The notes under the pieces were generated by a model, which saw only the letters and a program-made list of their open reading frames with translations, made no database searches and was not told where the DNA came from. This document shows, piece after piece, positions 15,804 through 24,804 of a stretch of DNA of 42,180 nt. Every line of letters begins with the position of its first letter. The first letter of the stretch is position 1. Source of the DNA: Paraburkholderia sp. NMBU_R16. GTDB lineage: Bacteria > Pseudomonadota > Gammaproteobacteria > Burkholderiales > Burkholderiaceae. The position numbers and the translations under genes are program-made. The stretch is from positions 1-42,180 of the forward strand of contig NZ_JAAAYE010000050.1 of NCBI RefSeq assembly GCF_013282575.1, given 5' to 3'.

Positions 15804-17201
15804 TTACTCGTCCATCAAACGGACCTTCACCTTCTTCCCCTTCACCTTGCCTGCGCCTAGCTTGTGCAACGCATCACGCGCAACGCCGCGTTCGATCGCC
15901 ACGTATGTCGAAAACTCGGTCACATTGATCTTGCCGATCTGCTCGGCGCGAAAACCCGCTTCGCCCGTGAGCGCCCCCAGCACGTCGCCGGGCCGAATCT
16001 TCTCCTTGCGTCCACCGAGGATCTGGAGCGTTTCCATCGGCGGTAACAACGGCGCGGTGCTTGCGGGTGTCAACTCCGCAAGCGAGTGCCACTCCACTTC
16101 GCGCTTTTGCGCCTGTTCTATGTTCCCGACGCGCCCCATCTCATCCATGCTCGCGAGACTCAGTGCCCAGCCGTCCTTGTCCGCCCGGCCTGTCCGGCCG
16201 ATCCGATGCACGTGTACTTCGGCGTCGGGTGTCACGTCCACATTGATGACCGCTTCGAGGTCCGCGATGTCGAGACCGCGCGCGGCGACATCGGTGGCGA
16301 CGAGCACCGAGCAGCTACGATTCGCGAACTGGATCAGCACCTGATCGCGTTCGCGCTGCTCGAGTTCGCCATGCAACGCCAGTGCATGAAAGCCCTGCGC
16401 ACGCAGCACATCGAGCAGATCCCGGCATTGTTGCTTCGTGTTGCAAAACGCAAGCGTGCTCACGGGACGGAAGTGATTCAACAGCATCCCGACCGCATGC
16501 AGCCGCTGGTCCTCCGTCACTTCGTAAAAGCGCTGGCGAATCTTGCTGTCATCGTGACGCTCTTCGAGCACCACTTTTTTCGGGTCGCGCAGGAATTGCT
16601 GGCTCAGTTTGCCGATGCCTTCCGGGTACGTCGCCGAAAACAGCAGCGTCTGGCGCTGCACCGGACATTGACGCGCCACAGTCGCGATGTCGTCGAAGAA
16701 ACCCATGTCGAGCATGCGGTCTGCTTCGTCGAGTACGAGCGTATTCAGCGTATCGAGCGTCAGGCTGCCTCGCTCGAGATGATCGATGATGCGCCCCGGT
16801 GTGCCGACGACGATATGCGCGCCATGTTCGAGGCTTGCCGTTTGCGGACGCATCGGTGTGCCGCCGCTCAACGTCAGCACCTTGATGTTTTCCTCGGCTC
16901 TCGCAAGACGCCGTATTTCCCGCGTGACCTGATCGGCCAGCTCGCGAGTCGGGCACAGCACCATCGCCTGGACGACCAAGCGGCCTACATCGAGCCTCGC
17001 GAGCAACGCGAGCGCAAACGCCGCGGTCTTGCCGCTGCCCGTCTTCGCTTGCGCGATCAGGTCTTGTCCCGCGAGCGCAATCGGCAGGCTCGCGGCTTGG
17101 ATCGGCGTCATGTCGACATAGCCGAGCTGAGCAAGATTGGCGAGCGTGGCGGGCGCAAGCGGAAGATCGCCGAAGTGTGAGGCTGTCGATTTATTTGTCA
17201 T
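15804..17201 (-). CDS. dbpA: ATP-dependent RNA helicase DbpA
   Basis: This 465-residue DEAD-box protein helps assemble the large ribosomal subunit by acting on 23S rRNA. Motifs appear in order: Q-motif (M-T-P-I-Q), Walker A A-K-T-G-S-G-K-T, P-T-R-E-L-A, D-E-A-D, S-A-T, A-T-D-V-A-A-R-G-L-D and H-R-I-G-R-T-G-R. The last 75 residues (L-G-A-L-T-G-E and I-G-K-I-N-V-T-E-F-S-T-Y-V-A-I) form the DbpA-type RRM that recognises hairpin 92 of 23S rRNA, which separates it from other DEAD-box helicases. The start at 17201 gives the normal length; an upstream start at 17276 adds 25 non-conserved residues overlapping the vapC relic. The 277-bp gap to the toxin-antitoxin pair has no supported gene. Confidence 0.95.
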   Translation of the reverse strand: MTNKSTASHFGDLPLAPATLANLAQLGYVDMTPIQAASLPIALAGQDLIAQAKTGSGKTAAFALALLARLDVGRLVVQAMVLCPTRELADQVTREIRRLARAEENIKVLTLSGGTPMRPQTASLEHGAHIVVGTPGRIIDHLERGSLTLDTLNTLVLDEADRMLDMGFFDDIATVARQCPVQRQTLLFSATYPEGIGKLSQQFLRDPKKVVLEERHDDSKIRQRFYEVTEDQRLHAVGMLLNHFRPVSTLAFCNTKQQCRDLLDVLRAQGFHALALHGELEQRERDQVLIQFANRSCSVLVATDVAARGLDIADLEAVINVDVTPDAEVHVHRIGRTGRADKDGWALSLASMDEMGRVGNIEQAQKREVEWHSLAELTPASTAPLLPPMETLQILGGRKEKIRPGDVLGALTGEAGFRAEQIGKINVTEFSTYVAIERGVARDALHKLGAGKVKGKKVKVRLMDE

Positions 17202-17229
17202 GTCGTGGCGCGGGAAACAGCTTGCGCAG

Positions 17230-17313
17230 CTAGGCTTGCGGCGATATCCAAGCTTCGAATCGAACCCCGGAAACACGCTCGAATGCGCGGGTATTGCTCG
17301 TGATCAGCGCTTC
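17230..17313 (-). pseudogene. C-terminal relic of a VapC-type PIN-domain toxin
   Basis: On the minus strand, 27 codons ending in TAG read E-A-L-I-T-S-N-T-R-A-F-E-R-V-S-G-V-R-F-E-A-W and five more residues. This closely matches the last part of VapC toxins, whose hallmark is T-N-N-T-R-E-F-x-R-V-x-G-L-x-x-E-x-W. There is no start codon or upstream PIN domain: the reading is only about 35 codons between stops, and the SLOG-type gene ends shortly beyond. It is the remnant of a toxin gene, most likely left by a deletion or insertion at this spot. Confidence 0.75.
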
Positions 17314-17353
17314 CCGCGTAGAAGGCGTCATTGTCTCCTATCGGCGCACCCAA

Positions 17354-20300
17354 TCAAAGCCCCAATATCTCCGCGATATCGTCCTCGAGTCCATGGCCTT
17401 CGCTGCTCGTGACTTCGTGGATTCCCAGCCTTCGCAGAACCTCGCGCCCAGCTTCGTACCGCTGATGAGGTTTGGCGTCGCACGGTGCGTAGAATTCGAT
17501 GAACGGATCGTAAAGCTTCTGCCCGTTCAACATGGGGGCGTTGAGCAATATGAAGGTCCTTTCGCGCATCAGCGGATCGCCGCTGATCGGTCCACCCGCC
17601 TTTTGCACGGCAGCATTCACAGCCGCCACGAATGCCAGTTCCTGAAGCGTACCGTCGCCACCTTTATCGACGAAACCGAAGTCCGCCGGGTTCACGATTT
17701 TTTTCATCCGCAACACGATGTCGGGAGAGATATGCCCGATATCGAGCCAAGTCGGCAACCGACCGTCCTCGGTTTCGAGCTTGATGACCATCGGCGTACT
17801 GACGCCCAGCAGCCGCTGGTCCGTATCCTGGGACTTGACGGTATCCACGAAGGTTTTTGCGGCGTGGAGCATCATCGCCTTGGAGCCCGCTCCGTAACTC
17901 ATGTCGAAACCGTTTTGCGCCATGAAACGCCCGATGGCCCGGGAGCCGCGGAGCAGCTCGTCGTTGACAGACCTGGCCGAACTGAAAAAGGCCCCCAGCC
18001 GAGGGCGCTCCGCCCTGCCCTCCATAAGCTTGGCCTCGGGGTCGAACGGATCGAACGGATTGATCGGCGACGCGGGCACGCGCCGGTATCCTTCCCAGTG
18101 CGTCCGTACACGCGCCAAGGCATGCTCGCCATCGGTGTACACACTCGACAACAAACCCGGCTTCTCGGCCAAGCCGTTTCCATAGACGACCCGCGATTGG
18201 CGTCGGAGGATCTGGAGCCTGGGATCGCCGCCATTGAGGAGCACAAGCATGCGCTTGCGATCGGGGTGCTCGTGCTTTGCAACATGAGCCGAAAAATATG
18301 CGTACGCAGCTTTCGAAAGCTCGAGCACGTCGTCGGTGGTACTTGCAAGAATGAGCGCGTCGTTTCCGTGCATCCGCCGCTCGATATCGTGAGGATCGAA
18401 AGGCACCTGCGCAGCCGCCAAAGCCGCTGAAGACGCCAATTGCGGTGGCTCGGATGACCTGATCAACGCGGGTGCTTGCGGCAGCAACGACTTCGCGTCA
18501 GCACGGACCTTTCGTTGCAATTCCTGACCGGAGATAGTCGCCGTTTCGTCTCCAAGCGTGTAAATCCGATAGTCGGCAACGCGCGGCATGTCTCCCGCAT
18601 CGACAAACTTCACGCCGGAGGCTTCCATCGCCGCCTTGACCTTCATCCAAGGAAGCTCCCCCATATATGGGCCGTCAATGCCGAGTTCGATGCGCTCCTC
18701 GACAGACCGATTGTCGATGCCGAGTTCGTCTTCGGGTACGCACCACGAGTACGAATCGTTCGGATCGACGTGCTCTGGGGGCTTCCTTAACGCGTAGGTG
18801 GTACTGCCCGAGAAATTGCGCACGACGGGCTTCGCCTCTCGAGCGCTTTGCGCGTCGCGGCCGAGGTCGACTTGTACCAGTGTTGCCGCGCACACGCTCC
18901 GAATGCGACGCTTGAGCCGCACGCCCGGATTGTCCTTTTCGTACGCGTCATAGGCCTTGTCGATGAGCTCGAGTGCCGCGGATACACCGCCGAATTTGTT
19001 GAAGAACCAGGTCGTCTCCACGCCCGGCATAGACTGAAGTGCGGGATCGTGGCCGCCCACTTGGTGCTCCACTTCCTTAAAGAAGTTGTTCAACATGTCT
19101 GTTGGGAAGGATGGCGCGATGAGATGCCAGTCCGGGCACTCGATGCCGCGATCGTCTGTGATGAACGTCAGGTTGTCGCCACGTTCGGCGTCCACACCAA
19201 GCCCTTTCAGGCGAGCCAAAAACTCCTCGCGTGATACCGTCGGATGTTCGCCAGTCAACACTTGGTATATCGTCCGATAGAAGGATTCCGCTTTACCCGA
19301 TCGTCCGTCGAGCGCGGGAGACCGGCCGCCCGAATTGGCCTCGTAAGTGTGATAACGCTCAGGAGGCTCTCCCAGCGGCAGATCTGTCTGGATCAGCGAA
19401 AGCAACTGGGTGACCTCGTTGCCGAACGCTTTATCCCAATGTTCGAGCTTATGCAGCTGAGCGCTGCCAAAAAAGGGGTGAGTGACGATAATTTCTTCAG
19501 GAACGGCCCCTGCCAACCGAAGGTCTCCTGTCCGTGCCTCTTTCGCTTTCGTCGCGTCGCCTGGCACACGCGATACCGGTACCCGCTCCAGCGAATCGGC
19601 AAATACGACTCTTGCTCGGGGCAAGCCATCGGGCGTCGTGCCGATGATTTTTTCGAGCGCCTGGCGATAGTATTCGCGCACCGGTACCTTGCCGGGCGCG
19701 GCGTCGCTCGGCGGCAAGCCGAAAAGCCCCATCAACAGCGGTCGATAGAACCCGTAGTTGGTGACGACCAATTCCTTAGGCAATCTGTCGGCCGACTGCT
19801 CGTCCGCCATACCGGCCTTCAAACATCGAACGACCTCGAGGAATTGCCGCGGCGCCTGCGGACCTCCTTCCGGCAGCACGAACAGATCCGAGTCAGCGTA
19901 GCGAGCGAACCGTTGTTCGTGCTCGCTCGGTTTCTCGCTCGTGCCGAGTATCGTTACCCGAGCTACGCCGCTGAAGTGGTTGCGCGCGAGGCTAGCCGAT
20001 CGCACTGCGTCGCCCGACAGCGCGATGCTGGCCGTGTGGATGTGATCCGTGCTCGGCTTGCCGGCCTGATTGACATACTCTGCGCCGCGCTGGGTCACGA
20101 AGTTGAACCGGTTCATGTTCTCCAGCTGCCAGGGCACCCACGATTCGGATGAATGGAGAAACGGCTTGCGGCTCACATTCGGATCGGTGAGTGTGTCCAA
20201 AATCGCGGCCACCCGATCGATCGCGCTTTCACCATGACTGACTGCCGCGTCCAGTTTCAATTTCGGGCGAGGCACCACGCGCGGCCCCATCGAAGGCAGC

Positions 20301-20461
20301 CCTATGAGTTGCCCCGACGCCACTCGCCGACGCAATGCCGCCCCTTGCAGATGACCGTGCCCTCCCTCGGCCAGCTCGTTTTTTTTATGCGCCGCTTCCG
20401 AAGGCGGGCCCGCAAGCTCCTTTCGGCCTGCTCCAATAACCCTGGCGGTCATATCGTTCAC
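17354..20461 (-). CDS. Putative type III effector with tandem LOG-like domains and an ITPase-like segment
   Basis: This is a 1035-residue protein. Residues 1-100 are polar and probably disordered. Residues 140-295 resemble the C-terminal half of a LOG fold (A-R-Y-A-D-S-D-L-F-V-L-P-E-G-G, T-N-Y-G-F-Y-R-P-L-L) with a degenerate motif. Residues 430-600 resemble HAM1/ITPase (I-T-D-D-R-G-I-E, S-M-P-G-V-E-T-T-W-F). Residues 690-800 look like another LOG half lacking the glycine motif. Residues 821-1035 form a near-complete LOG domain (Y-G-A-G-S-K-A-M-M; D-K-G-G-D-G-T-L-Q-E, keeping GGxGTxxE). LOG enzymes release the base from nucleoside monophosphates; ITPases turn NTPs into NMPs. The GTG start follows AAGGTG; ATG at 20452 is an alternative. 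A perfect hrpII box lies 95 bp upstream. Domain calls are by eye; the C-terminal LOG is the surest. Confidence 0.8.
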   Translation of the reverse strand: MNDMTARVIGAGRKELAGPPSEAAHKKNELAEGGHGHLQGAALRRRVASGQLIGLPSMGPRVVPRPKLKLDAAVSHGESAIDRVAAILDTLTDPNVSRKPFLHSSESWVPWQLENMNRFNFVTQRGAEYVNQAGKPSTDHIHTASIALSGDAVRSASLARNHFSGVARVTILGTSEKPSEHEQRFARYADSDLFVLPEGGPQAPRQFLEVVRCLKAGMADEQSADRLPKELVVTNYGFYRPLLMGLFGLPPSDAAPGKVPVREYYRQALEKIIGTTPDGLPRARVVFADSLERVPVSRVPGDATKAKEARTGDLRLAGAVPEEIIVTHPFFGSAQLHKLEHWDKAFGNEVTQLLSLIQTDLPLGEPPERYHTYEANSGGRSPALDGRSGKAESFYRTIYQVLTGEHPTVSREEFLARLKGLGVDAERGDNLTFITDDRGIECPDWHLIAPSFPTDMLNNFFKEVEHQVGGHDPALQSMPGVETTWFFNKFGGVSAALELIDKAYDAYEKDNPGVRLKRRIRSVCAATLVQVDLGRDAQSAREAKPVVRNFSGSTTYALRKPPEHVDPNDSYSWCVPEDELGIDNRSVEERIELGIDGPYMGELPWMKVKAAMEASGVKFVDAGDMPRVADYRIYTLGDETATISGQELQRKVRADAKSLLPQAPALIRSSEPPQLASSAALAAAQVPFDPHDIERRMHGNDALILASTTDDVLELSKAAYAYFSAHVAKHEHPDRKRMLVLLNGGDPRLQILRRQSRVVYGNGLAEKPGLLSSVYTDGEHALARVRTHWEGYRRVPASPINPFDPFDPEAKLMEGRAERPRLGAFFSSARSVNDELLRGSRAIGRFMAQNGFDMSYGAGSKAMMLHAAKTFVDTVKSQDTDQRLLGVSTPMVIKLETEDGRLPTWLDIGHISPDIVLRMKKIVNPADFGFVDKGGDGTLQELAFVAAVNAAVQKAGGPISGDPLMRERTFILLNAPMLNGQKLYDPFIEFYAPCDAKPHQRYEAGREVLRRLGIHEVTSSEGHGLEDDIAEILGL

Positions 20462-20555
20462 TCGTTCACCTTTTGAGAAAGCGTTGGGTCATGCGCGCGG
20501 TTCTGCGCGAGGCGCAATTGTCACGGAATGACTGTGGCTGCCGTTGTCCGCACGA

Positions 20556-20579
20556 CGAAGTAACAAACGGCGATCCGAA
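20556..20579 (-). promoter_or_regulatory. hrpII box (TTCG-N16-TTCG)
   Basis: On the minus strand TTCG (20576-20579), exactly 16 bases, and TTCG (20556-20559) match the hrpII box that HrpB-type AraC activators use in Ralstonia and related Burkholderiaceae to switch on type III secretion and effector genes. It points at the 1035-residue protein, whose start codon is 95 bases further on. No other gene lies between. The match is exact; a chance hit in this short region is unlikely but not excluded. Confidence 0.65.
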
Positions 20580-20725
20580 TCGATTGATGCAACGCACCAA
20601 TCCATTCGCGCACGAAACGCCGAGGTCGAGGACATCCCCCGCGCGGAGCGGATAAACTCGGCGACGAATCGTCGATTGCCGCTTAAGTTCAGTCACACTT
20701 TCAAACTCGAGTAGGGGAAGGAGCC

Positions 20726-21586
20726 ATGCCCGACAAACCGTCCGCAGCCCCCGACAGCACGGCCGTGCGCGTCGCGCTTTGGCGAGCCCTGCACAGCGAG
20801 GTGGATGCCCCACCGCACGTGCTGGCAGACACGATCGGTCTGCAGATCGCCGCGCCCGACGAGGACTGGCGCGCGCGACCCGATATGCATCCCAAAGGCA
20901 CAAGCGGCTATCGAGCATCGATCGTCGCGCGCGCCCGCTTCGTCGAAGATGAACTCGCCGAGGCACTCGCACACGGCGTAACGCAATATGTCATCCTCGG
21001 CGCCGGCATCGATACGTTCGCGCAGCGCCGGCCCGAGCTTGCCGAGCGGATGCGCATCTACGAGGTGGACCAACCGGGCCCGCAAGCATGGAAGCAGCAA
21101 CGTCTGGGCGAGATGGGTCTGGCTATTCCGGACTGGCTGAAGTTCGTACCCGTCGATTTCGAAGCGGGCGATTCGTGGTGGGAAAAACTGGTCGCGGCCG
21201 GCTTCGATACGGCACACCCCGCCATGGTCGCGTCGACCGGCGTCTCCATGTATCTGACGCGCGACGCCGTGGCGGCCACGCTGCGTCAGATCGCAACGCT
21301 CGCACCAGGCTCGACGCTCACGATGACATTCCTGTTACCGCTCGAACTCATCGACGATGACGAAGAGCGCGCGCAGCATGAGGCGGTTTACGAACGCGCA
21401 CGCGCAGCCGGCACGCCGTTCCTGAGCTTTTTCGCTCCGGACGAAATGATCGCGCTCGCACATGAGACCGGCTTCAAACACGCGCGGCATGTGTCGACGG
21501 GCGATCTCATCGATCGATACTTCGCGGGCCGAACCGACGGATTGCGACCGTCGAGCGGCGAATCGATTCTCGTCGCCGAAACCTGA
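20726..21586 (+). CDS. Class I SAM-dependent methyltransferase, LCMT/PPM1 (TIGR00027-like) family
   Basis: This 286-residue cytosolic protein matches the leucine carboxyl methyltransferase-like family. Its parts are R-A-S-I-V-A-R-A-R-F-V-E-D-E-L, the SAM-binding Y-V-I-L-G-A-G-I-D-T-F, the acidic Y-E-V-D-Q-P at the end of the second strand, and the following S-T-G-V-S-M-Y-L-T. Small bacterial members mostly modify unknown small molecules, often in secondary metabolism; the substrate here is unknown. A good site (GGGGAAGGAG) precedes the ATG. It is divergent from the putative effector and convergent with the EamA gene. Confidence 0.9.
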   Translation: MPDKPSAAPDSTAVRVALWRALHSEVDAPPHVLADTIGLQIAAPDEDWRARPDMHPKGTSGYRASIVARARFVEDELAEALAHGVTQYVILGAGIDTFAQRRPELAERMRIYEVDQPGPQAWKQQRLGEMGLAIPDWLKFVPVDFEAGDSWWEKLVAAGFDTAHPAMVASTGVSMYLTRDAVAATLRQIATLAPGSTLTMTFLLPLELIDDDEERAQHEAVYERARAAGTPFLSFFAPDEMIALAHETGFKHARHVSTGDLIDRYFAGRTDGLRPSSGESILVAET

Positions 21587-21599
21587 CAAACGGTTGCCT

Positions 21600-22499
21600 T
21601 CAGCGCCGCGAGGCCACGACGATTCCGCCGACGATCAACGCGAAGGCCTCACCGTGATAGAGCTGCGGCCACTCGCCGAGAAACGCCGCGGACATAAGCG
21701 CAGCAAAAAGCGGCGCAAGATTGGCGAAAAACCCGGCAATATTCGGTCCGACACGCTGAACGCCGAGCCCCCAGCAGCAATAGGCGAGGATGGCCGGCCC
21801 GAGGCCGACATAGAGCAGCGCCGTGGCCAAGGGCCAGCCCCAGACGATATGCGCACCGGTCAATGCCCATTCGCCGGCTGAGAAAACCCCGGACCAAAGC
21901 AAACCGAACGCAATCTGCGCCACCAGGAACGCCGACCAGTCGTTACGCCATCGAGCGGGCTCGCGTGTACGCATGAGCAGCCAGCTATATAGCGACCAGC
22001 CGAACGCCGCCACGAGCATATAGAGATCGCCCGGCACGAGATGAAACTGGGCCAGCGCGGCCCAATGCCCTCGGCACAGCACCAGTAAAACACCGGCAAT
22101 CGAGAGTGCGGTGCCAATCCATTGCCGCCCGGTAATGTGCTGCCCGAAGAAAAGCCGTCCCACACAGAGCATCCAGATGGGAATGCTCGCGGCCATCAGC
22201 GTCACATTCAACGGCGTGGAAGTTTTCAGTGCGAGGTATTGCAACGCGTTATAGCAACCGACGCCAAACAGGCCGAGCAGCGCAAACCGGCGCCAGTGCG
22301 CCCACAATCCGCTCGATGGGTGCAGCACACGGCCCGCGAACGGCGCGAGAAAGACAAATGCTACGAGCCACCGCAAAAAGTTGAGCGTGAGCGGCGGTAC
22401 GAGCCCACCGACCATCCGGCCGACGACGGCGTTGCCCGCCCACAGAAAAGGCGGCACGGTAAGCAGCAAGGCGGTGCCCGGTGTTAAGCGCTGTTGCAT
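21600..22499 (-). CDS. EamA/DMT-family transporter
   Basis: This 299-residue inner-membrane protein has ten predicted helices made of two EamA repeats. Each begins with a hydrophobic N-terminal helix such as P-P-F-L-W-A-G-N-A-V-V-G-R and ends in a charged loop. The family exports amino acids, metabolites or drugs; the substrate is not predictable. The start at 22499 (M-Q-Q-R-L) begins just before the first helix. An upstream start at 22565 adds 22 unlikely residues. It is divergent from the aldo/keto reductase and nearly abuts the convergent methyltransferase gene. Confidence 0.88.
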   Translation of the reverse strand: MQQRLTPGTALLLTVPPFLWAGNAVVGRMVGGLVPPLTLNFLRWLVAFVFLAPFAGRVLHPSSGLWAHWRRFALLGLFGVGCYNALQYLALKTSTPLNVTLMAASIPIWMLCVGRLFFGQHITGRQWIGTALSIAGVLLVLCRGHWAALAQFHLVPGDLYMLVAAFGWSLYSWLLMRTREPARWRNDWSAFLVAQIAFGLLWSGVFSAGEWALTGAHIVWGWPLATALLYVGLGPAILAYCCWGLGVQRVGPNIAGFFANLAPLFAALMSAAFLGEWPQLYHGEAFALIVGGIVVASRR

Positions 22500-22703
22500 G
22501 GAATGCGCACTGGCGTGCGATCTCGAGTGGAAGGTGGCAGGACATCGGTAATTCGTGCAGATCATAGCGATATTGCCGTAGCCGACGCGGACTATCCCTC
22601 ATGGATGCAAGGTCATGACTACAGCACTCCGGGTCCCCGCCTGCACGATCGTCGCCATCATGGTAGTTTCGCGTCTTTATTCGACAACGAATGGATCGGA
22701 TCG

Positions 22704-23756
22704 ATGGAATACCGCAAACTCGGCGACTCGGACGTCAAAGTCAGCACAATCGGCCTCGGCACGATGACTTGGGGCGAGCAAAACACGGAAACCGAAGCGC
22801 ACGCGCAGATCGACTACGCACTCGATCAAGGCGTAAATCTGATCGATACCGCGGAGATGTATCCGGTCCCGCCCAAAGCCGATACGCAGGGTTCGACCGA
22901 ACGCTATATCGGCTCTTGGCTGGCAAAGCACCCCGGCGCACGCGAGAAGATCGTGCTCGCGACGAAAATCGCGGGCCCGGCGCGTCAGCCGCACAACCCC
23001 CGTCACATTCGCGGCGCACAGAACCAGTTCGACCGGAAGAACCTGACCGAGGCGCTGAACGGCAGCCTCGAACGTCTGCGCACCGACTATATCGATCTAT
23101 ACCAGTTGCACTGGCCGGATCGCAACACCATGACGTTCGGAAGGCCAACCTATCCATGGATCGACGACGAATACACGGTGCCGATCGAGGAAACGCTGAG
23201 CGTACTTGCCGATTTCGTGAAAGCGGGCAAGATCCGTCACATCGGCGTATCGAACGAAACTCCGTGGGGCGTCTCGCAGTTCCTGCGCGCCGCCGAGCGC
23301 CTCGACGCACCGCGCATCGTAAGTATTCAGAATCCTTACAGTTTATTGAATCGGACATTCGAAATCGGACTGTCCGAGTTCAGCCATCGCGAACGGATCG
23401 GTTTGCTCGCTTATTCGCCCCTCGCATTCGGCTGGTTATCGGGAAAATACGAATGCGGGGCGCGGCCGGCCGGAGCGCGCATCACGCTTTACGAGCGTTT
23501 CCAGCGGTACAGTAAGCCGCAAGCAATCCAGGCGACGAGCGCTTATGTTGCGCTGGCCCGCCGCTATGGCCTGTCGCCCGCGCAATTCGCGCTGGCATTC
23601 GTGAACTCCCGTCCATTCGTGACGAGCAACCTGATAGGCGCAACCTCGCTCGACCAATTGCGCGAGAATATTGCGAGTATCGACGTGACGCTGCCCGAGG
23701 CGGCGTTCGCTGAAATCGACGCGCTTTACGAGGCGCAGCCCAACCCAGCACCCTGA
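22704..23756 (+). CDS. tas: Tas-like NADP(H)-dependent aldo/keto reductase
   Basis: This 350-residue TIM-barrel oxidoreductase has the opening M-E-Y-R-K-L-G-D-S-D-V-K-V-S-T-I-G-L-G-T-M-T-W-G. The catalytic tetrad elements are D-T-A-E-M-Y (Asp, Tyr), A-T-K-I (Lys) and Y-Q-L-H-W-P (His). The C-terminal cofactor loop has I-G-A-T-S-L-D-Q-L-R-E-N. The insertion W-P-D-R-N-T-M-T-F-G and the overall length are as in E. coli Tas. The start at 22704 is where family homology begins; the frame is open further upstream but that part looks non-coding. Its physiological substrate is unknown. The 204-bp region before it is the divergent promoter region shared with the EamA gene. Confidence 0.9.
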   Translation: MEYRKLGDSDVKVSTIGLGTMTWGEQNTETEAHAQIDYALDQGVNLIDTAEMYPVPPKADTQGSTERYIGSWLAKHPGAREKIVLATKIAGPARQPHNPRHIRGAQNQFDRKNLTEALNGSLERLRTDYIDLYQLHWPDRNTMTFGRPTYPWIDDEYTVPIEETLSVLADFVKAGKIRHIGVSNETPWGVSQFLRAAERLDAPRIVSIQNPYSLLNRTFEIGLSEFSHRERIGLLAYSPLAFGWLSGKYECGARPAGARITLYERFQRYSKPQAIQATSAYVALARRYGLSPAQFALAFVNSRPFVTSNLIGATSLDQLRENIASIDVTLPEAAFAEIDALYEAQPNPAP

Positions 23757-23803
23757 GCTCGGGCGGCGCCTGCTCGCGCGTCCTTACGTATCCTCACGAA
23801 CTC

Positions 23804-24781
23804 ATGCGTCTTTCGCGACATTGGCGTCTTCCGAGCGGCGCGCTTGCCCAGGCAATCGGCGCCGCGCTCGCATGGGTCGTGACGCTCTCGCCGGGATATG
23901 CCGCGGCGCCCTCACCGGCCGCGCCGCTGCCCGTGAAGGAACTGGCGCCGGGACTCTACGCGCACCGCGGACATGACGACGTGGCCACGCCTCGAAACGG
24001 CGGCGATATTGCCAATATCGGCTTCATCATCGGCACGCGTTGCGTGGCAGTGATCGACACAGGCGGCACGCTGGCCGAAGGGCGTGCACTGCGGGCGGCC
24101 ATCCGCCGCGCCACGCCGCTGCCGGTTTGCTATGTGATCAACACACATATGCATCCCGACCACATCTTCGGAAACGCAGCATTCCTCGACGATCATCCGC
24201 AGTTCGTCGGCAGCGACAAGCTCCGGGAAGCCGAGCTCTCGCATTCGCAAAGCTATCTGCGCGTGCTGACGCGCGAACTCGGCAGCGTTGCCGCGGGCAG
24301 CCGGGTGATCCCGCCGACGCTGCTCGTTCACGACACGCTCGATCTGGACCTGGGCTCCCGGGTGCTGACGCTGCAAACCTGGAAAACAGCACATACGAAC
24401 AGCGATCTGACGGTCTACGATAAAAGCAGCGGCACGCTATGGCTCGCCGATCTACTCTTCGCGGGCTGCCTGCCCGTGGTTGACGGCAGCGTAACGGGTT
24501 GGCTCCACGATCTCGCGGCAATCCGCGCTTTGCCGGGAGTCCGTCGCGCGGTGCCGGGCCACGGGCCGCTCGACGCACCCTGGCCCCAGGCGCTCGACGC
24601 CGAGCGCGGCTATCTCGAGCGACTCGCCAACGACGTGCGCGCGGCCATTCGCGCAGGCCGGACGATGCGGCAGGCCGTCGATACCATCGGCCTGAGCGAA
24701 CGTGCGCGATGGAAGCTGTTCGATGTCTATCAACGCCGCAACGTCACGACGGCGTATGCTGAGCTCGAGTGGGAGCCCTAG
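23804..24781 (+). CDS. Quinoprotein relay system zinc metallohydrolase 2 type protein
   Basis: This is a 325-residue exported metallo-beta-lactamase-fold protein. A signal peptide occupies about residues 1-35 (hydrophobic A-I-G-A-A-L-A-W-V-V-T-L, ending A-A-A-P). The zinc ligands are intact: T-H-M-H-P-D-H (HxHxDH), the histidine in K-T-A-H-T-N-S-D, the aspartate in L-A-D-L-L-F-A-G, and V-P-G-H-G-P. It fits the family found next to PQQ-type dehydrogenases together with a SoxYZ-like carrier, and the carrier follows 23 bp downstream. No PQQ dehydrogenase lies within the window. The exact reaction of this family is unknown. Confidence 0.85.
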   Translation: MRLSRHWRLPSGALAQAIGAALAWVVTLSPGYAAAPSPAAPLPVKELAPGLYAHRGHDDVATPRNGGDIANIGFIIGTRCVAVIDTGGTLAEGRALRAAIRRATPLPVCYVINTHMHPDHIFGNAAFLDDHPQFVGSDKLREAELSHSQSYLRVLTRELGSVAAGSRVIPPTLLVHDTLDLDLGSRVLTLQTWKTAHTNSDLTVYDKSSGTLWLADLLFAGCLPVVDGSVTGWLHDLAAIRALPGVRRAVPGHGPLDAPWPQALDAERGYLERLANDVRAAIRAGRTMRQAVDTIGLSERARWKLFDVYQRRNVTTAYAELEWEP

Positions 24782-24804
24782 CCACGTAGCTATGGAGGCG
24801 ACAC

